Shown: piece after piece, positions 5,841 to 8,345 of the stretch
How the letters are laid out: the number at the start of each line of letters is the position of its first letter
Numbering within the stretch: the stretch's first letter is position 1
Origin: Gammaproteobacteria bacterium
GTDB taxonomy: Bacteria > Pseudomonadota > Gammaproteobacteria > SZUA-229
NCBI GenBank assembly: GCA_030641945.1
Contig: DAOWLL010000050.1
Coordinates: forward strand, 1 to 8,345
Reading direction: 5' to 3'
Length of the DNA: 8,345 bases
Notes under the pieces: model-generated
Databases searched by the model: none
Told to the model about the DNA's origin: nothing
What the model saw: the letters and a program-made list of their open reading frames with translations, nothing else
Translations under genes and position numbers: made by a program

Positions 5841-7514
5841 ATGTCTGAAAGTTTTGCCCAATTATTTGAAGAAAGCCTGAATCAAACTGAAATGACAGCT
5901 GGTCAAGTTGTCATTGGTACCGTTACAGATATCCGTGATGGCTACGTTATTGTTTCAGCAGGTCTGAAATCCGAAGGTGTTATCCCGGAAGAACAGTTTA
6001 AAAATCTCAGTGGTGAGCTCGAAGTTGCCATTGGCGATGATGTGGATGTTGTGCTCGAAGCCGTTGAAGACGGTTTTGGTGAGACCCGCCTGTCACGCGA
6101 AAAAGCCAAGCGTGCCAAAGCATGGAAATCTCTTGAGTCATCCTACGAAACAGAAGAAATTATTACCGGCATTATTACCGGCAAGGTCAAAGGTGGCTTC
6201 ACTGTGGAACTCGGTGATATCCGTGCATTCCTGCCGGGTTCACTGGTTGATGTGCGTCCTGTCAGAGATACCTCTTATCTCGAAGGCAAGGAACTGGAAT
6301 TCAAAGTCATCAAGCTTGACCAGAAACGCAATAATGTCGTTGTTTCACGCCGTGCCGTTGTTGAGTCTGAATACAGTGCCGAGCGTGAAGCATTGCTTGA
6401 TTCCATCGAAGAAGGCAAGCCAATCAAGGGTGTCGTCAAGAACCTGACCGATTACGGTGCCTTCCTTGACCTGGGCGGTGTTGACGGCTTGCTGCATATC
6501 ACTGATATGGCCTGGAAGCGTGTTCGTCATCCTTCCGAGGTGGTTAATGTCGGTGACGAAATCAGCGTTATGGTTCTCAAGTTCGATAAGGAACGCAACC
6601 GTGTATCACTTGGCCTGAAACAACTGGGTGATGATCCATGGGCTGAAATTGCACGCCGTTATCCTGAAGGTTCAAGATTACACGGCAAGATCAGCAACAT
6701 TACCGATTACGGCTGCTTTGTTGAAATTGAAGACGGTGTCGAAGGTCTTGTGCATGTATCTGAAATGGACTGGACCAATAAGAACATCAATCCTGCAAGC
6801 ATGGTAGCTCTCGGTGACGAGACAGAAGTGATGATTCTTGATATCGACGAAGAGCGTCGTCGTATTTCGCTGGGTATGAAGCAGTGCCTGCCTAATCCAT
6901 GGGATGAGTTTTCTGCAGGTCATAACAAGAATGACAAGGTATCCGGAAAGATCAAATCGATTACTGATTTCGGTATATTTGTCGGCCTTGACGGCGATAT
7001 CGACGGACTTGTCCATATGTCGGATATTTCCTGGGATGTGACCGGTGAAGAAGCGATACGCAACTTTAAGAAAGGCGATACCATCGAAGCAGTTGTGCTT
7101 TCAATCGATCCTGAGCGTGAACGTATTTCGCTTGGTATCAAGCAAATGGAACAGGATCCTGTGTCCTCATTTATGGGTGCCAACAAGAAGGGATCTCTGG
7201 TAACAGGAAAAGTAATCTCTGTTGATGCCAAGGCGGCAATCATAGATCTGGGTGACGGTGTAGAAGGAACATTGCGTGCATCAGAGCTATCTCGAGATCG
7301 AGTTGAGGATGCTTCCACTGTGTTGAAAGTAGGTGATGAGGTTGAAGCCAAGTTGATTGGTATTGATCGCAAGAGCCGTGCAATTAATCTTTCAATTAAA
7401 GCGAAAGACTATGATGATGAAGCTGAAGCGATGAAGGATTACGCCAGTTCACAATCGCCTGCGGCTACTACATTGGGCGATTTGTTGAAGGAACAAATGG
7501 ATTCCAACGACTAA
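5841..7514 (+). CDS. rpsA: 30S ribosomal protein S1
   Basis: RNA-binding protein of the small ribosomal subunit that captures and unfolds mRNA at initiation, which matters most for messages without strong Shine-Dalgarno sequences. It has 557 residues, the same as E. coli S1. Six S1/OB-fold repeats can be seen, at about 21-86, 105-171, 192-260, 277-347, 364-434 and 451-520. Repeats 3-5 are the most regular, with the pattern [22 protein letters not shown] and endings of the type RISLGMKQ; repeats 1, 2 and 6 are more divergent, as in the family. The N-terminus [13 protein letters not shown] is the helix that docks on ribosomal protein S2. The acidic tail ends with a conserved-looking LGDLLKEQM helix. 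Start ATG 5841 is certain from the N-terminal match. Expression is probably driven both by read-through from cmk and by its own leader, with S1 autoregulation. Confidence 0.98.
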   Translation: MSESFAQLFEESLNQTEMTAGQVVIGTVTDIRDGYVIVSAGLKSEGVIPEEQFKNLSGELEVAIGDDVDVVLEAVEDGFGETRLSREKAKRAKAWKSLESSYETEEIITGIITGKVKGGFTVELGDIRAFLPGSLVDVRPVRDTSYLEGKELEFKVIKLDQKRNNVVVSRRAVVESEYSAEREALLDSIEEGKPIKGVVKNLTDYGAFLDLGGVDGLLHITDMAWKRVRHPSEVVNVGDEISVMVLKFDKERNRVSLGLKQLGDDPWAEIARRYPEGSRLHGKISNITDYGCFVEIEDGVEGLVHVSEMDWTNKNINPASMVALGDETEVMILDIDEERRRISLGMKQCLPNPWDEFSAGHNKNDKVSGKIKSITDFGIFVGLDGDIDGLVHMSDISWDVTGEEAIRNFKKGDTIEAVVLSIDPERERISLGIKQMEQDPVSSFMGANKKGSLVTGKVISVDAKAAIIDLGDGVEGTLRASELSRDRVEDASTVLKVGDEVEAKLIGIDRKSRAINLSIKAKDYDDEAEAMKDYASSQSPAATTLGDLLKEQMDSND

Positions 7515-7559
7515 CACCAGAGCGTATATAGTTCAACCAACTATTGAGGACGGTTTCAG
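7515..7559 (+). promoter_or_regulatory. rpsA-ihfB spacer with the ihfB ribosome binding site
   Basis: GAGG at 7546-7549, about 10 bases before ATG 7560, is the clearest Shine-Dalgarno sequence in the window and decides the ihfB start in favour of 7560. A small hairpin (ATAGTT 7528-7533 with AACTAT 7539-7544, 5-nt loop) lies directly before it and could affect access to it, but the stem is only 6 bp and mostly A/U. Confidence 0.5.
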
Positions 7560-7880
7560 ATGTCAGAAGAGACTAATGCAAGATCAATGATGAAATCTGA
7601 ATTGATCGAGAGAATTGCGCGTAAGCAAAGCCATCTTGCATATAAGGATGTCGAGCTCGCCGTAAAAAGTTTACTCGAACAAATGAGCAATGCATTGTCA
7701 GGTGGCGAACGCATAGAAATTCGCGGGTTTGGCAGTTTCTCCTTGCATTACCGTCCACCACGCTCTGGACGTAACCCTAAAACTGGTGATTCTGTGTCCT
7801 TGCCGGGTAAGCATGTTCCACACTTCAAGCCCGGTAAGGAACTCAGGGAACGCGTTAACGACTCTATGAAGAAAGGTTAA
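7560..7880 (+). CDS. ihfB: Integration host factor subunit beta
   Basis: One half of the IHF heterodimer, a nucleoid protein that binds specific sites and bends DNA sharply, affecting transcription, recombination and replication. It shows the HU/IHF fold: helical N-terminal part ([28 protein letters not shown] broken over about 12-39), [21 protein letters not shown] (56-76) with the intercalating Pro73 at the arm tip, then the arm strand and [11 protein letters not shown] (89-99). The beta rather than alpha assignment rests on SELIERIA and its position after rpsA, as in E. coli. From ATG 7560 it has 106 residues, about 10 more at the N-terminus ([10 protein letters not shown]) than E. coli IHF-beta (94). 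The ATGs at 7587 and 7590 would give the standard length but have no Shine-Dalgarno sequence. The last codons and stop lie inside a 13-bp hairpin. Confidence 0.95.
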   Translation: MSEETNARSMMKSELIERIARKQSHLAYKDVELAVKSLLEQMSNALSGGERIEIRGFGSFSLHYRPPRSGRNPKTGDSVSLPGKHVPHFKPGKELRERVNDSMKKG

Positions 7881-7901
7881 TCTTTCTTCATAGACAGTTT
7901 T
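7863..7901 (+). terminator. Terminator-like hairpin straddling the ihfB stop codon
   Basis: Left arm 7863-7875 and right arm 7882-7894 form a perfect 13-bp stem around a 6-nt loop that contains the TAA stop (7878-7880). A short T-run (7898-7901) follows three bases after the stem. The stem is AT-rich and the T-run short, so it may be a weak Rho-independent terminator or an mRNA 3' stabiliser. Because the left arm is coding, a terminating ribosome would cover it. Confidence 0.55.
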
Positions 7902-7909
7902 CATAATAT

Positions 7910-7934
7910 CAGTAACCGGGTGTTCCGGTTACTG
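7910..7934 (+). terminator. Second perfect hairpin between ihfB and lapB
   Basis: CAGTAACCGG (7910-7919) pairs perfectly with CCGGTTACTG (7925-7934) around a 5-nt loop. The stretch after it (TCCTGTTCTTCTATC) is pyrimidine-rich but lacks a continuous T-run. With the hairpin over the ihfB stop it makes a tandem arrangement that probably ends or reduces transcription before lapB. An operator or processing site is an alternative. Confidence 0.55.
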
Positions 7935-7974
7935 TCCTGTTCTTCTATCATTAGCAGAGAAAACCTGTATATCC

Positions 7975-8345
7975 ATGGTTGAGTTTTCTGAACTTCCCGG
8001 ATGGGCGCTGGTAGCCGTTCCTGTCATTGTCATTCTGGTGTTGATGACATTCAGGCAGAACAGGAACAAAACAACACGTAAAAGTCATTTCTCTACTGAA
8101 TATTTCAAGGGTCTTAACTATCTGCTCAATGATGAGCAGGGTAAGGCGCTGGATATATTCGTCAAACTCGTCGAGACCGATTGGGAAACAATCGACACCC
8201 ACTTCGCACTAGGCAAGATATTTCGAAAAAACGGTGAAATTGATAAAGCTATCAAGATCCATCAGGGGCTGATAGCAAGGCCTTCTTTGCCGGAAAGACA
8301 TCGAAACAGGGTTTTACTGGAACTTGGTTATGATTACCTTGGCGC
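7975..8345 (+). CDS. lapB: Lipopolysaccharide assembly protein B, N-terminal part (3' end outside window)
   Basis: Inner-membrane-anchored TPR protein (formerly YciM). In E. coli it works with FtsH to control LpxC turnover and so the rate of LPS synthesis. The 123 visible residues start with one transmembrane helix at about 10-26 (WALVAVPVIVILVLMTF) followed by the basic stretch RQNRNKTTRK, which points to a cytoplasmic body. Then come EYFKGLNYLLNDEQGKAL (42-59) and FALGKIFRKNGEIDKAIKIH (77-96), TPR units that line up well with the E. coli LapB segments containing GVNFLL and LGNLFRSRGE. The rest of the TPRs and the C-terminal rubredoxin-like metal-binding domain would lie beyond the window. 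lapA (DUF1049), often found just before lapB, is absent: only 94 bp with two hairpins separate it from ihfB. Start ATG 7975 puts the helix at the usual place; its Shine-Dalgarno sequence is weak. Confidence 0.88.
   Translation, partial: MVEFSELPGWALVAVPVIVILVLMTFRQNRNKTTRKSHFSTEYFKGLNYLLNDEQGKALDIFVKLVETDWETIDTHFALGKIFRKNGEIDKAIKIHQGLIARPSLPERHRNRVLLELGYDYLG

Noticed and set aside
5977..6447. Plus-strand 156-codon frame inside rpsA
   Set aside because: Frame-shifted shadow of rpsA, rich in Lys, Ser and Leu, with no family likeness.
6920..7372. Minus-strand open frame of 150 codons opposite rpsA
   Set aside because: Serine-rich low-complexity translation typical of the antisense of an acidic, codon-biased gene; rpsA is certain on the other strand.
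5841..7514. Repeated DNA segments inside rpsA (for example ACCGATTACGG near 6447 and 6703)
   Set aside because: These are the paralogous S1 domains at DNA level, not a separate repeat element.

Overview
The window holds a dense plus-strand gene cluster from a gammaproteobacterium of roughly balanced base composition. The taxonomic call rests on three things: the order pheA-hisC-tyrA-aroA-cmk-rpsA-ihfB-lapB, the 557-residue six-domain ribosomal protein S1, and the presence of IHF-beta and LapB. All eight genes point the same way and I see no credible minus-strand gene. Genus cannot be decided from the sequence alone.

Region by region: (1) 1-438 is the C-terminal end of 3-phosphoglycerate dehydrogenase (serA). 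(2) 481-3581 holds pheA, hisC and tyrA, closely packed, with a 4-bp ATGA overlap between hisC and tyrA. (3) 3582-3754 is a spacer occupied almost entirely by a nested inverted repeat: an outer pair of 28-bp arms made of octamer repeats encloses a perfect 23-bp inverted pair of GTAG-type REP sequences. (4) 3755-5750 holds aroA and cmk. (5) 5751-5840 is an AT-rich leader with no Shine-Dalgarno sequence, followed by rpsA (5841-7514) and ihfB (7560-7880). (6) 7881-7974 holds two perfect hairpins, one of which straddles the ihfB stop codon. (7) 7975-8345 is the 5' part of lapB, cut by the window end.

How the genes fit together: aroA makes EPSP on the way to chorismate. PheA converts chorismate to prephenate and phenylpyruvate, and TyrA converts prephenate (or arogenate) to the tyrosine branch. 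The HisC-family enzyme probably supplies aromatic transamination as well as, or instead of, the histidinol-phosphate step. SerA feeds serine synthesis. The cmk-rpsA-ihfB end links this to nucleotide supply, translation and nucleoid architecture. This is the mixed-function 'supraoperon' known from Pseudomonas and relatives, except that tyrA and the EPSP synthase gene, which are fused in Pseudomonas, are separate here and have the repeat element between them.

The genes are ordinary core genes and I found no undescribed system. The parts most worth a second look are non-coding: the nested repeat at 3594-3733, the rpsA leader with its exact IHF-consensus match, and the two hairpins between ihfB and lapB.
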